A stretch of 64,000 bases of DNA from Mycoplasma zalophidermidis (GTDB lineage Bacteria; Bacillota_I; Bacilli_A; Mycoplasmatales; Metamycoplasmataceae). The translations under genes were made by a program, and so were the position numbers. Below are positions 10,542-22,161 of the stretch, piece by piece (within the stretch, counting starts at the first letter, position 1; each line of letters opens with the position of its first letter). The stretch spans positions 34,562 through 98,561 of the forward strand of contig NZ_JAHMHK010000002.1 in the NCBI RefSeq assembly GCF_018913985.1, given 5' to 3'. The notes beneath the pieces are model-generated. The model was not told the origin of the DNA, searched no databases, and saw only the letters and a program-made list of their open reading frames with translations.

Positions 10542-11828
10542 ATGAAAACTATAGAATTGAATGTATCGAAAGCTATCGATTCAAAAGAATTTAATGAATA
10601 CCAAGAAAGAGTATCTAAAATTCACAATGCAATTAAAACTAAAACAGTTATTGAAAAAGATTGATTAGGCTGAATTGACTTGCCCAAGAAACTCAAAGAT
10701 GAAGAATATGAAAAAATGCAAAACATAGCTAAACGTTGAATTAATTCAAATATTGAGGTTGTAGTAGTTATTGGAATTGGTGGTTCGTATTTAGGCGCTA
10801 AAGCAGGATATGAATTTATTTATGGGCCTTATTCAAATAAAAAACCTAAAATGGAACTTCTTTTTACTGGCAACTGTGTAAGCGCCGAAAGTTTAGTTTC
10901 ACAATTACAGTATGTTGAAAATAGACGTTTTGCTATTAATGTAATCTCAAAAAGTGGTAAAACTCTTGAAACATCAATAGCTTTCAGAGAATTTAGAAAA
11001 TTATTGGAACTTAAAGTTGGTTCAATCAAAGCAAAAGATTTAATTGTTGCTACCACCGATAAATCAAAGGGTATTCTTTATGATTTAGCAACATCAAAAG
11101 GTTATGATAAATTAATTATCCCCGATGATGTTGGTGGTCGTTTTAGTGTTTTGAGTCCTGTCGGATTATTCCCATTCATCTGTGCGGGACTAAACACAGA
11201 ATCTTTACTATTAGGCGCTCAACAGGCTCTAAAAAATAATTCTAGTGAAGAAATTGTTAAAAACGATGCTTACAAATACGCTGTTACAAGACATTATTTA
11301 TCTAAAAACTATTCATTAGAGTTGCTTGTTAGTTATGAACCAAAATTACAATACTTTCAAGAGTGATGAAAACAACTATTTGCTGAAAGCGAAGGCAAAA
11401 ACGGTAGAGGACTGTTCCCTGCGAGTTCGCAATTTTCAACAGATTTGCACTCAATTGGTCAATTTATACAAGATGGCAATAAAGTTTTATTTGAAACTTC
11501 TCTGTTTTTAAAAAATCCAAATACAAACTTCAAAATTTCAAAGGATTCAGAAAACTTAGATAAAATCTCATATCTAGATGGCAAAGAAGTGCACAAAGTA
11601 AATTGAGCAATCTTTGAAGCAACATTGGGCGCTCACCATCAGACTGCAAAAATACCAAATATTATTATTGAATATGATAAAACTGATGAGTTTACGCTGG
11701 GTTATTTATTCCAATTCTTTATGATTGCTTTAACAATGTCAGCTTATTTATTAGGCGTAAATCCATTTAATCAACCTGGTGTTGAAGTTTATAAAACCAA
11801 CATGATCAAAACATTATCAGAAATTTAA
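10542..11828 (+). CDS. pgi: glucose-6-phosphate isomerase
   Basis: A protein of 428 residues, the short bacterial form. It shows Gly-Ile-Gly-Gly-Ser-Tyr-Leu-Gly-Ala near residue 80 and Ser-Lys-Ser-Gly-Lys-Thr-Leu-Glu-Thr near 140, which bind the phosphate. Further on are Asp-Val-Gly-Gly-Arg-Phe-Ser-Val-Leu-Ser, and a C-terminal Asn-Pro-Phe-Asn-Gln-Pro-Gly-Val-Glu-x-x-Lys with the catalytic lysine. It interconverts glucose 6-phosphate and fructose 6-phosphate in glycolysis. AAGGAG lies 6 bases before the ATG. A rho-independent terminator follows at once. Confidence 0.97.
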
Positions 11829-11848
11829 AAAGCGGCAACGCTTTTTTT
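11828..11848 (+). terminator. rho-independent terminator after pgi
   Basis: AAAAGCG, loop GCAA, CGCTTTT, then more T. It starts at the stop codon of pgi. Confidence 0.85.
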
Positions 11849-12624
11849 ATTTGCCACTTTTTTCTTGAATAAATTTATTGAAATATGTGCGATAACCGAA
11901 TTTTAATGTAATCATGACGCAAATCGATACTGAAGCTAATATTTCCAGCATAATTGCTATTTGATACATAATTGTGTTTGAAGGATTAGCACCCAAAAGA
12001 ATTTGACCAGTCGCCATACCAGGTAAGAAGATTATTCGCATTCCTAGCATGGAGTTGATTGTTGGTATAATTGCTGAATCAAAAAGTTTTTAACAGTATT
12101 GCTTTAAAAGCAGCTTTAGGAGTTGCTCCGAGCATTAATTTTACTTCAATTTCTTCTCTTTTTTCGTTCATTTGTTCAACCAATACTTTAATTCCAAGAG
12201 AAATACCGTTCATTGAATTACCGACCAGCATACCCGCCAATGGAATTACATACTGAGGGTTATATCAAACTGGGATACCAACGACAACAAATACAAAATA
12301 GAATATTGCAGCGAGGCTACATGACATCATGGCAATATCTGTAATTAATTTAAGTTTTTTTAGACATTTTATTTTTAAAATGTCTAAAATTGCAAAAAAA
12401 TTTCATAACTAATAAAAAAGCGATTGTAATAAATGGATTTTGATTATCAATAATATAGCCAAGAGCATATCCCATGATAAATAGTTGAACGCTAATTCTT
12501 ATAGTCGCAATTAAAATATCATTAGTTCATTTTAATACAATCATTAAAACAATAGCAATAACACCGCAAGATAAAGATATACAAAAAGCAATCTTATGTA
12601 ACTTACATTATGGATACTATTCAT
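11847..12624 (-). pseudogene. FetB/UPF0014-type ABC permease, frameshifted
   Basis: Conceptual repair gives a multi-spanning UPF0014 permease: Trp-Thr-Asn-Asp-Ile-Leu-Ile...Ile-Gln-Leu-like helix, Tyr-Val-Ile-Pro-Leu-Ala-Gly-Met-Leu-Val-Gly-Asn-Ser, Leu-Gly-Ala-Thr-Pro-Lys, Leu-Pro-Gly-Met-Ala-Thr-Gly-Gln-Ile-Leu. These pieces lie in different frames. I find shifts near 12087 (one extra T in a short T run on the minus strand), near 12392-12398 (seven T where six restore the frame) and near 12598. The intact 67-residue C-terminal piece alone cannot be a permease. The start overlaps the end of the ATPase remnant, as in an ABC operon. Relatives export iron or other metals. Confidence 0.75.
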
Positions 12625-13267
12625 GATCTAACTCCTTAATTTTACCTTCATATATATGCGTTAATGTTTGGATATATTTAGTAGCAACTTCAGGAGTGTG
12701 AATTACCATTATTATAGTTTTTTTAGTTTCTTTAGTAAATATTGACAATAAATTTAAAATTAAATCTTCAGTGTCTTCATCTAGCATAGATGAAGGTTCG
12801 TCCAAAAGAAAAACTTTCGTACTAACTAATAAAACTCTTGGGAGCAAAAATCTTTGTTTTTCTCCACCCGAAAGACTTTTAGCTTCATCTTCAAGTTTTT
12901 ATCTAATTTAACATCTGATAATATTTTAGTCATTTCTTCTTTAGTTGGTACTGTTCTAGATAGAAATTGAAATACAATTTTTAGTTATACTCTATTGTTT
13001 CTCCTAAAATAATTGGTGATTTGGATATCATACCCACTTCTCTTCTTAAATCTAAAGAAGGAACTAAATCTAGATCGCGTTCATTGCAAATAATGCTACC
13101 TGATGTTGGTGAGGTCATCTTATTTCACATCTTCAACAATATTGATTTCCCAGCGCCACTAGGCCCCATAATTACATTGACTTTACCTTTTCAAATTTAA
13201 GGTGCTTTATGTCTAAAATATTTTCGTATTTTATGTCATTCAATTCAAAGATTTCGCTTACTAATAT
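12617..13267 (-). pseudogene. FetA-type ABC transporter ATPase, frameshifted
   Basis: The pieces give a complete ABC ATPase in order: Walker A Gly-Pro-Ser-Gly-Ala-Gly-Lys-Ser, a Q-loop-like stretch, signature Leu-Ser-Gly-Gly-Glu-Lys-Gln-Arg and Walker B Val-Phe-Leu-Leu-Asp-Glu-Pro. They are broken by single-base losses in A or T runs near 13188 (before Walker A), near 12985 and near 12898 (before the signature). No ATG, GTG or TTG is present at the expected start; an ATA sits at 13267. With the decayed permease this is a dead metal-type transporter, or a cluster of assembly errors. Confidence 0.75.
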
Positions 13268-13377
13268 TTAAAAAATATAAACAAAGTTTAATCACTCAAT
13301 GAAATATATTTTTTACTTATAGCCCTTATAATGAATTTATTTGTAAAACTAATTATTAAATTTAGTAATAAAATAAA

Positions 13378-13420
13378 AAATAAAACCGAGTGTAATAAAT
13401 TAATAAACACGGTTTTATTT
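13378..13420. terminator. hairpin terminator after the helicase gene
   Basis: AAATAAAACCG...GTGT pairs with AACAC-GGTTTTATTT around an 11-base loop with one bulged base. It is T-rich on both sides, so it can act in either direction. It lies 22 bases beyond the helicase stop. Confidence 0.65.
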
Positions 13421-13441
13421 ATAATTTAAAGTAAGGATTGT

Positions 13442-16400
13442 CTAATCGTAAATACCTTCTTCAAATAATTCATCGAAATCATCACCAGATTCTTCATCCA
13501 TTAATTTGGCATCAATATCTCATTCTCCATCTTCGTCAATCACTTTATCAATTGTAATATCAACGTTATCTGAGTGAATATTTAAAGATTCCTTAAAATC
13601 TTGCTTTATTTCGTTTTCGTTCTTGTTTTCTTTTTTACCCAAAACATCATTTGAATCTCTTTGATCGACAAAAAGATCATCAGTTGGTTTATTTAAATCT
13701 TGAACCGTTAATGAATTATGAATTTGTGCCGAAGATGAAAGTAATAGTTTCTTATAGAAATTGAGATTCTCATTATCATTAACCCTTAATTCATTGGGCT
13801 GTTGAACATCCTCTATATCGGAAATTTGTTCCAATTCTTCTTTATTAACTGAATTTTCAATTGTTTTTTCTTGATAATCACTCGTAATTGTTGCTATTTC
13901 TACGTTTTCTATGGATGGATAAACATCTAATTTTTGGTCAATATCATCATTAGGAGCATTTATTTCTTCACTGGCTTCATGTAATATTTCTGCACCATTT
14001 GAAGTTGTCAATGCTAAAGGATATATATATTCAATATTGTCTAAGGTATCATCTAATTTTTGCTCATTAAGAACTATGTTATTTATTAAATCAGTAATTT
14101 CTTGCTTGATGTACTCTCAATTTAATCTGTCTAGTTTGAACAATTTGTAGTTTTTCGCTTCAATAAATTTACATAAATCTTGAAATTCTAAATATTTTTT
14201 AGGATTGTTAGCATATTTATAGTCATCAACTACGATTGAAAATATATTTTTGTCATTAGACTTTATTGAAAAATCAACATTTAAAGTACCAAGCGTGTTA
14301 TTTACATATAATTGAATTCAAGGCTTATTTTCAATACATTTTAATAAATAATCGTGTATTTCATTGAACAAATTACTGTGTTGTGATAAGTCTATTGTAT
14401 TGGTTCTTGTTTCCTCTAAGTCAATTGATAAAAAATCTTTACGTTCAGCATCTGATAATTCCAAGAATTCTAATCATTTTTTGAATGTATATACATCATC
14501 GTTATCGAATGTAACATTAATGTCACTTGAATGAAGTGATTTTATAACAATCATTTTTTCTTTTGCTCTTGATATGGCAACATTCAATGAGTTCTTTCCG
14601 CCCGGGCGACCTACATATGTTGAATGTATCTTAGCGTTTGAATCATAACCTAGAGAAGCGATTACTAAATCAGCCTCATCACCTTGTATATTTTCAATAT
14701 TCCTTAATAACAATTGATTAGATTTCAATGCATTTTCAATTTCGGGATGAATCTCAAAAATCGTTTTAGTTATCGCCTCTTGCTGTTTAGCGTTAAAACA
14801 CAATAAAATTATTTTTTTGTATTCTTTTAAGCTCTTAGAAATTAAATCAAGAGCAATTTTTGCTTCAACTGCATTTTGGTTATCTATTCATTCACCACTG
14901 GCCTCGATTACTTTAATTGGTTTAGATGAAGAATTAACATGCGCCGAATCAATAACATCTAGACTTGATTTATAGAAATGTTTAGAACTAAAAGTCATTA
15001 GGGCAGCATGATTTGAACGGTAGTTTTTGTTTAATAAAATGCTGTGAATACCCAAACCTAAAGCATAGTCTAACAATGATTCAGTTATACCGTAAACAGA
15101 ATCTTCATCGGTGACTCTGATGCCAAATCAATTTGATGGTTTCATTTGTTGGTCATCGCCAGCTAAAACCTTAGTTTTCGCTAGGTATAATACTGGCAGT
15201 CCTTTTTCAATAAAAATTTGGCTTGACTCGTCTAACACTGCATAGTCAAATTCTTCTTTATTTCATGCAGATAAGTCGGCTTCAGGAGTGACAATAATTA
15301 CAGGGAATAATTTTTTAATCAAGTTAGAAAATCTATTAACAAATTTATATGGTTCCGTTTTCCCTAATCTTATAGTTAGTGCAAATTCACCATAATCTTC
15401 TTTTTCTTCATCACTCAAATTTTCAACACGATCAATAATCAATTTAGCAATATATTTTTTTAGCTCGTTTTGATCACTAACCTCGGGCTTGTCTTTAGGT
15501 GGTAAAATTGCAAGTAACGATGTTATGAAATTGAAATGATCTAAATCCATATCTTTGCTGATATCTTTTAATTCGTTAATGTTAATATTTGTATTATTAA
15601 ATTCTTCAAAAATCTTCTCTGCTTTTTTTATTGCATCTTTTCTTTTGCGCGATCAGAATTTTCAACAAAGTTTATTGTTCTTAAGCATTCATTTTTCAAT
15701 TTGTTTAACACTATCAAACTTACATTCATTTGGATATTTAAAAAATGAAGTGTCTGGAAGATTCAAGAGAACCTCTCATCGTTTGATATTTAAATCACCC
15801 ATATATTTATTCAAAGTTGGCAATATTTTTGCCACTTCACCAAATCTTATATCTTGAGAAAAATTTGCGATGTTTTTGATATATCTAAGTTCCTTTTTAC
15901 TTAGAACTCTCAATGCTTTTAGATTACTTACTGAATCAAATTGTTCAATATAATCAATATATTCTTTCAGGGGTTTGAAAAAGGATTTTTTGCTCATTTC
16001 GGCTGAATTAAGCATAAATAAACAAAATGGTTTTAACATTCCCATACGATTACGGATTACTTCAAGAGCAGCTTTCTTTTGCGAACAAACTACTGCAGTT
16101 TTACCATAAACCAGAATGTTAGTTAGCAAGTTAACAATTGTTTGCGACTTACCAGTTCCCGGAGGACCTCAAATTACAGTGTTTTGTTGCAATGGGGATG
16201 CTATAGCTTTATCTTGACTAAAGTTAGTTGGTGTAATTTTAAAAATACTGCTACGAGGATTGAAAATTAAATTATCAACCGCTTTAGTGTAATTAGATTT
16301 TTTGAATTCTATTTTAATAATTTTTCCAACATCATCATTTTTGATTATTTCCATCATCCGATTTCTTATATAACCGCCGGCGGGTTGAAATAGACCCAAG

Positions 16401-17179
16401 ACAACACCAGGGCAAAATTCAAGAGATTCGTTCAAGACATTTTCTGGACTTAATTTTTCAAATTCTCCAAAAATATCCGGTATGTGAGGGTAAATGTTTT
16501 CTCATTCGGATTTAACAAAATCAATAAGATCCTTGATTGTTAAGTCAGAAATATTCATACTGGTGTCTAAATCAAAGTTAGCATTATTCAATAAGAATAG
16601 CAGTTTTTCATTTGGTTTAATATCTGAATTAGAATAAAGTTTTGGACGAGCATTTTCAATTATTACATAAGCTTCCTTCAAAAATAATGGCCCGTAAATT
16701 GATTTTCCATCAATATTTACTTTTATATACATGAAACCCAAATGAATTGGTCAAATATTAGTTTGTTCGTTAATTTCCTTGGCTCTATTCAAAAACATTT
16801 TTCATTTTATTGATTGTTTTTGAAATTGCATTTGCAATTCTTCAGTTATTTTTTTAATACCAATTTCAAAATCTTTTTTTAATAATCTCAACTTAAAATC
16901 AGAGATTGATAAATCAAAATCTTCAATTAGATTTAATGCTTCTTCATAATTTTGCGCTTGACTCAACTGTTGAGATGCAAATTTTAATTTTTCCTCTATG
17001 ATTTCGATTTTAAATTCTTTTTTGTTTCAAATTTTACGATAAGTTTCTTCACTAAATAATTTATGTAAATCAAAAAAGTAGTTATTATCAACCTTTGTAA
17101 AAACCGCCTTATCATTAGGACTAACATCCAATAAATTACTCAAAATTGTTTTATATCTTTTTTCGTTTTCACTAAACAT
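13442..17179 (-). CDS. superfamily I DNA/RNA helicase (DNA2/NAM7-like)
   Basis: A protein of 1245 residues, read through many TGA Trp codons. Motif I Gly-Pro-Pro-Gly-Thr-Gly-Lys-Ser-Gln-Thr is near residue 338. Motif II is Leu-Asp-Glu-Ser-Ser-Gln near 653, followed by a Gly-Asp-Asp-Gln-Gln motif III. A Tyr-Arg-Ser-Asn motif IV lies near 710. Motif V, Ile-Gln-Gly-Asp-Glu-Ala-Asp, is near 840, and motif VI, Asn-Val-Ala-Ile-Ser-Arg-Ala-Lys, near 870. About 330 residues before motif I are helical, and the last 270 are acidic and low in complexity. Similar giant helicases are found in many mycoplasmas. The substrate is unknown. The start has only AAAGGGG upstream, and a TATAAT lies at 17206-17211. 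Confidence 0.85.
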
Positions 17180-17205
17180 ACAGACCCCTTTACATTAGTT
17201 ATTTA

Positions 17206-17211
17206 ATTATA
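17206..17211 (-). promoter_or_regulatory. -10 box for the helicase gene
   Basis: TATAAT on the minus strand, 26 bases before the ATG at 17179, inside a divergent intergenic region. No clear -35. Confidence 0.35.
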
Positions 17212-17310
17212 TATATAAATATAAGTTTAATTATTAAATATAATAAAACTTGGAAAACCATAATAAAAATATTTGTCTTTTTATAAGTAAAAAACTAATT
17301 ATCGTCCGAA

Positions 17311-17334
17311 AAATATGGAAGTTTTCATATTTTT
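17311..17334. promoter_or_regulatory. imperfect palindrome, candidate operator
   Basis: AAATATGGAAGTTTTCATAT followed by TTTT reads as AAATATG-N-AAnnTT-N-CATATTT, a near-perfect palindrome. It lies between two divergent genes (starts 17179 minus and 17483 plus), so it is not a terminator. A near-identical copy with a 2-base longer centre lies at 57003-57026. Confidence 0.4.
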
Positions 17335-17378
17335 AATAGTTTAGGCGGTGGAAAACTGCAATCATTATCACTATTCCG

Positions 17379-17384
17379 TATAAT
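17379..17384 (+). promoter_or_regulatory. -10 box for the large hypothetical gene
   Basis: TATAAT 98 bases before the ATG at 17483 and 45 bases after the palindrome at 17311-17334. No good -35. Confidence 0.35.
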
Positions 17385-17482
17385 TTAAAATGAATAATTA
17401 TTTATATTTATATAAGTAAGTTCGAAAATAAATAATTTTAAAAAACAAAAAAATAACAGTAAATTTATGAAAGGTAATTAAT

Positions 17483-19912
17483 ATGTCAAAAAAACATGCA
17501 TTCGGAATTGGGTTAATATTGGCCACAACGACAGTAACAGCATTTTCGGCAATTCTAGCATCTACAACCATTTTAAATAGATTTGATATTAAGAATTTAA
17601 ATTTTCTTGAAAATAAGGAATATGCGCAAAAAGAAATAAACAAACTTAAAACCAACGATTTGCGTAGCGAAAAATACCGCTATTTTTTACAAATTAACAA
17701 TATAAATAAGCAAAATTCATTAAAAAAAGCAGAAGAAGAAATTACTAATTTAAAAAACATAAATATGGTTGACAAGAATAATTACATATCTCAGTTGACT
17801 ATCGATCTCAAAAACCAATCCCAAATAGATAAAGTTGTGTTAGAAGCAAAGAAAAAAAATTCTTCGAATAAATACCGAGTAATGCCAATTAATATGTTAG
17901 CAAACTCAATGCCTGTTGTAGGAAGAGGCTCCGAAAATTTTGCTTTTTATATTCCTGATCCCAGCAAAGATTGAGATAAAAAAACTCGTGAGTTTTTAAT
18001 TAAAGCAAAAGCGGAAATGATTATTAAATATGAATTATTTAAGTATCTAAACACTAACCCGCAAAACATCACTCCCAAACAGAAAGAATTTTATGGTCAA
18101 TACATTTATATTTCAGCATTTTCTTCTCGATTACTAAATGAGTTATATTCAAAATCAGGGTACCTCAATGAACAAATTACAAATGAAAATGCAATTTGAA
18201 AAAGAAATGATGAATTTAAATTTATCGTCGATCAAGTTAAAGATAGTGAGAACACAAATCAATTCAATTATATTAAGAGCATTTCTGAAATTTTGAAATT
18301 CTTAAGAGTTATGGATTTTAAGGAAAATAATCCAAAGAAATTCAGTTGACACCCTCGAAAATACGCATCAGTTTTTTATAATAATATTGAATCTGTATTG
18401 GGGACAAAACAAAATAAATTAAACCGTCAAAATTACATGTTTCACTATAATCCTTATTTAAGCAAAATAATTTCCGCCGAACAAATAAATAATTTGAACT
18501 TAGCAGTCGAGGCAATATTAACATATCTAATTGAAAATCAATATATAGATGAATCTTCACCAGAAGAAGAAATTATTTTTAATACTATCAGAACCATTTT
18601 AAGTGAAAAAGACACAAATAATTTAATCAGTATTAAAATTAGAAAAAATCAAAAAACTATAGACAACAATGAAATAACAAAAATTCGTAACCAATTAAAT
18701 GATAAAGGTTTTGATTTAAGTAAACTTACATCATGATTTAAGAACGTACAAAAAATCTATATTGATTTCCATCAAGAATCAATACAGGAACTAATAGTAA
18801 GATCTTACACAGAAGCTGACATGTTATTAACAAATTTTTTAGGTATGGTTTTTTCATTTGGGCCCGATATGGGAGCCATGGAAGTTGTCAGTAAAAGAGA
18901 ATTGATCAATCTTATTAAAAATATTGAAAAATATCCCTTCGCCAAAAACTTAAACTTGACACGCGAAAATCTAATAAAATTTTTAGCTGATTTTTGAAAC
19001 ATGATGTCAGCTGCAATGTTGAATGAAATAAATTATGACCAACTGATATCAAATATAAAAAATAATAAAATTTTTGATTTTATTGCAAAATATTCTCTAT
19101 TTACGAAGGATAATGATGAAGAACCCTATAAACCTTACCATAGTAAAATACAAATAATCTTAAATGAGTTAAACGCGTTACTAAATGAGTGTGAATCCAA
19201 ATCTGTAAACAACATATATACTGATAAAAACGAATTACGTAAATTAATAAATGAAATTGAAGCGAATCCAAGTTCTTTCGATATTTTAGATAAGTATCAT
19301 CAAACATGATCTTCGAAAGAAGAAACTAAATTAAATATCTATGATTTAGAAAATCTGATTAGATTTATCTCGAATGATTTATTGTTGTCACTAAACCCAA
19401 CACGGTTTTCATACAAATTTTTCAAGATGAAAGAAAGATCTATTAATAACGCTAATGATTTAATTCGAAATAGCATAACAAGTGTTCAAAAAATAATTCT
19501 AGAAAACATAAATCACTTTAGCTCATTAGGAAATATAGCTAAACGTGAAAGTATAGAAGACTTAGATTTATCTCGCATAACCTCTTCTTTCCTCGGGAAA
19601 ATTATCGGAATGCCGATAGATTCTGATAATTCTTATATTGACAGTTTTGAAAAGGAAATTAATGATATTTTAGAATTTTTAGATGAAGAAACCTACTTTA
19701 GAAATGTTGCAGATAAATTAAGAATAAAAAAAGATGCGATATTTAAAGAATTAAGAAGTTCTCTTGATTCTAAATATTCACTAGAGTTTTCATTAAGGTT
19801 GAAAGCACTTGATAATATAAGCGATGAAGAATTTTTTAAAATACTAAATGAAAAAGGAAGAATAGTGATTGAAGCACTCTCATTAGAATTGCAAGCTAGA
19901 AATATACGTTAA
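17483..19912 (+). CDS. large hypothetical protein with N-terminal membrane segment, 5' part of a split gene
   Basis: A frame of 809 residues. Residues about 5-28 form one hydrophobic helix after Met-Ser-Lys-Lys-His, acting as signal or anchor, with no lipobox Cys. The rest is long, charged and helical, rich in Asn, Lys, Glu and Ile, and resembles mycoplasma surface proteins in composition, but I recognise no domain. AAAGGTAATT precedes the ATG. The frame stops at TAA 19910-19912, but coding-type sequence continues in another frame to 20666, so this is probably the first three quarters of a protein of about 1060 residues. Confidence 0.7.
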
Positions 19913-20666
19913 TTTTATCGAACTACATTCTAATTTAAAAAATAACATTAACACTAATCTTTGCACTTTCATTGATTGAGGTAAGGGCCGATTGAGAATT
20001 AATTTTAATAACAATGTCTCAGGATATAAATTAATACTCGATGATGATACTGATAATAAGTTAAATCTCTTGAAAAAAATTGATAGAAATATAACAATAC
20101 ATGAAAACCGTGGGAAAACCGTCATATCTATGGGTCCCGATTTAAACGATAAAGCTCAATCATTTTTATCAAAATTAAATCAAATTTATGTAGAGATATA
20201 TAAGCACGAATTTAATTTAAATCTCCATCCATATCAAATTAATAATATTTTCCATATAGATAAGATATCGAAATTTGATACCTTAAAAATAGAAAACAAA
20301 CAATATTGTAAGAGCATACAATCATTAATTTCTACTCAAAAAAGTTTCTACTGAGAATTCTTTGAAAAAATAATACTAACTTCGGAGCCTAGTTTTCACG
20401 ATAAAATTCAAGCATTCATCCGTGAAATTAATCCTAATAATCACAACGATACAAATTATTGTTTGTTAGAATTTATGTTTTATACTTATCTTGGACATAA
20501 TTATGATCTCATTTCCTCATTGCTTGAAGAATATTTAACATTTATTAAAAATATTAATATAGATAAAAAACCAGATGAACTAACTAATGAATTTGAATCT
20601 TTCAAAAAAACATTTAGTGAAAAGATTGACGATATTATTAATAAATTTAACAAATTAAACCTATAG
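19887..20666 (+). pseudogene. 3' part of the large hypothetical protein, out of frame
   Basis: An open frame of about 259 residues runs from just inside the previous gene to TAG 20664-20666, using TGA as Trp twice. It has no start codon with a ribosome binding site near its beginning (only a TTG at 19992) and has the same charged, Asn/Lys-rich helical composition as the upstream piece. The two frames overlap by about 25 bases with a +1 offset, as expected after one inserted or two deleted bases. A separate gene is possible but less likely. Confidence 0.55.
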
Positions 20667-20712
20667 TGATTAATCATTTTTCGATTTGCTAATTCAATTG
20701 TAAAATGAGTAT

Positions 20713-20748
20713 AAAAATAGCAACCATTCAGCGGTTACTATTTTTTTA
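20713..20748. terminator. bidirectional hairpin terminator
   Basis: AAAAATAGCAACC pairs with GGTTACTATTTTT (one G-T pair) around a 7-base loop, followed by a T run. It separates the split plus-strand gene from the convergent membrane protein gene. Confidence 0.7.
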
Positions 20749-21336
20749 ATCTAGATTATTTTTATTTTTTCTTTTATGATGTATAGAAGCAATAGAACTT
20801 AAAACTATTATAACAACATCTATAATTGGCAATACAACAAATGGTATATTTAAATATCTATTTACTTCATCATTATTTATATACTTACTAAATAATCCAT
20901 TCAAGAAAATACTTACAATAATACCTCCTGCCACAACAATAAATAGCAATACAATCGGTGCTAAAATGAAACTTTTTTGGAATATTGAAAATAAAGCCAT
21001 AATAAATACTACTATAGTTCAAATGCTAAGCAATACAGACAAAATAGCGCCACAAGCTACTCCAAAATAGTAAATCACAACTTTGCTTGAATTCATCCCG
21101 CTATTCATAGGTTCCTGTAATCAATCTGATAATCTTTTAATATTAGAGATAAAACCGGCCATAAACCATTTAATAGATACAAAATACAAAGTAACATTTT
21201 CTGAATTTGTTCAATTAAAATAGTTACCTTTATTAATGTTTGCAATTTCTTTTAACTGCATAATAAACAAAAAAACCATTAGCAGCAACATCACAACTGA
21301 AAAGTAAATTATTTTACTTAATTTTAATTTTTTCAC
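20746..21336 (-). CDS. hypothetical membrane protein
   Basis: A protein of 196 residues starting at GTG 21336 with GGAGG 4-5 bases upstream. Four likely membrane helices are visible: about 8-25, 83-112, 120-148 and 160-182. The tail is a short Lys/Arg/Asn-rich cytoplasmic end. One TGA Trp in the first soluble loop and others downstream join the frame. It lies 14 bases after the choline-kinase-like gene and is likely co-transcribed with it. No family is recognised. Confidence 0.72.
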
Positions 21337-21350
21337 ACTACCTCCGTGTT

Positions 21351-22079
21351 TTAAGAATTTGTTAATTTCTTTAATTCATTACCATAATTATAAATTCTTT
21401 TTTCATATTCTTCAGTATTAAATGGAGGTTTTGTTTGAGTTTGCACCCACAAAACAACCAAATAATTTACTAAAATCTTATGACGCAATAGATGAATATA
21501 ATTGTAATTTCCATAAGCATTTAGAAATTTTGTTTCTAAATCACCCCTTAAATTACCTGCTTCAATAATATATGCCAATTCAAAATGTTTATCTCCCAGG
21601 GTCGAGTATTCCCAGTCAACAAAGAATATTTTGCCATTAGTCTGAATCATATTAAATGGTCATAGGTCATTGTGCAACGGAGTTGTTTTATCCATTTTAG
21701 ATAGCGTCAAATTCACACAGCGATAATATTCTTCCAAAACAGGAACACTGCGGTTTTTTTGTTTTAATATTCTGCGATATTCTTTTACTCTCGCAGCGTG
21801 ATTAGATTTAGGAAAACTTAATTTTGAATCATGGATTTGTTTTACTTGTTGAGCAATAAGTTCAATGTTTGAGAAATCAAGTGTTGGTTGTTTACCTTCA
21901 ATGAATTCTCATTTTATAATATCTAGCTTATTTTCAATAAGTTTAGGAACAAAATTAAATTTACTTAATATGTGGTAATCAATTTTGTGATTGAAGCCAT
22001 TAAATTGCTTTTCTTGAACAAATTCATCACCGATTCGATAAGAAATGTTGGTATGTCCAGTTGTAATTTCTGTTTTCAT
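21351..22079 (-). CDS. choline/aminoglycoside kinase family phosphotransferase (LicA-like)
   Basis: A protein of 242 residues. The N-terminal Gly-His-Thr-Asn-Ile-Ser-Tyr matches the nucleotide loop of choline kinases. The Brenner-type catalytic motif Leu-His-Asn-Asp-Leu is near residue 135. The metal-binding Val-Asp-Trp-Glu-Tyr follows near 155, then Asp-Lys-His-Phe-Glu-Leu-Ala-Tyr. The family phosphorylates choline, ethanolamine or related alcohols; the exact substrate cannot be read from sequence. AAGGAG precedes the ATG. In a mycoplasma it could prime phosphocholine for lipids. Confidence 0.8.
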
Positions 22080-22161
22080 AATTCTCCTTTTAAATGGAAT
22101 TTATTGTATTTTTTGCATTTTATTATAAAATTTAATACATATATTATAAGGAGAGCAAATA

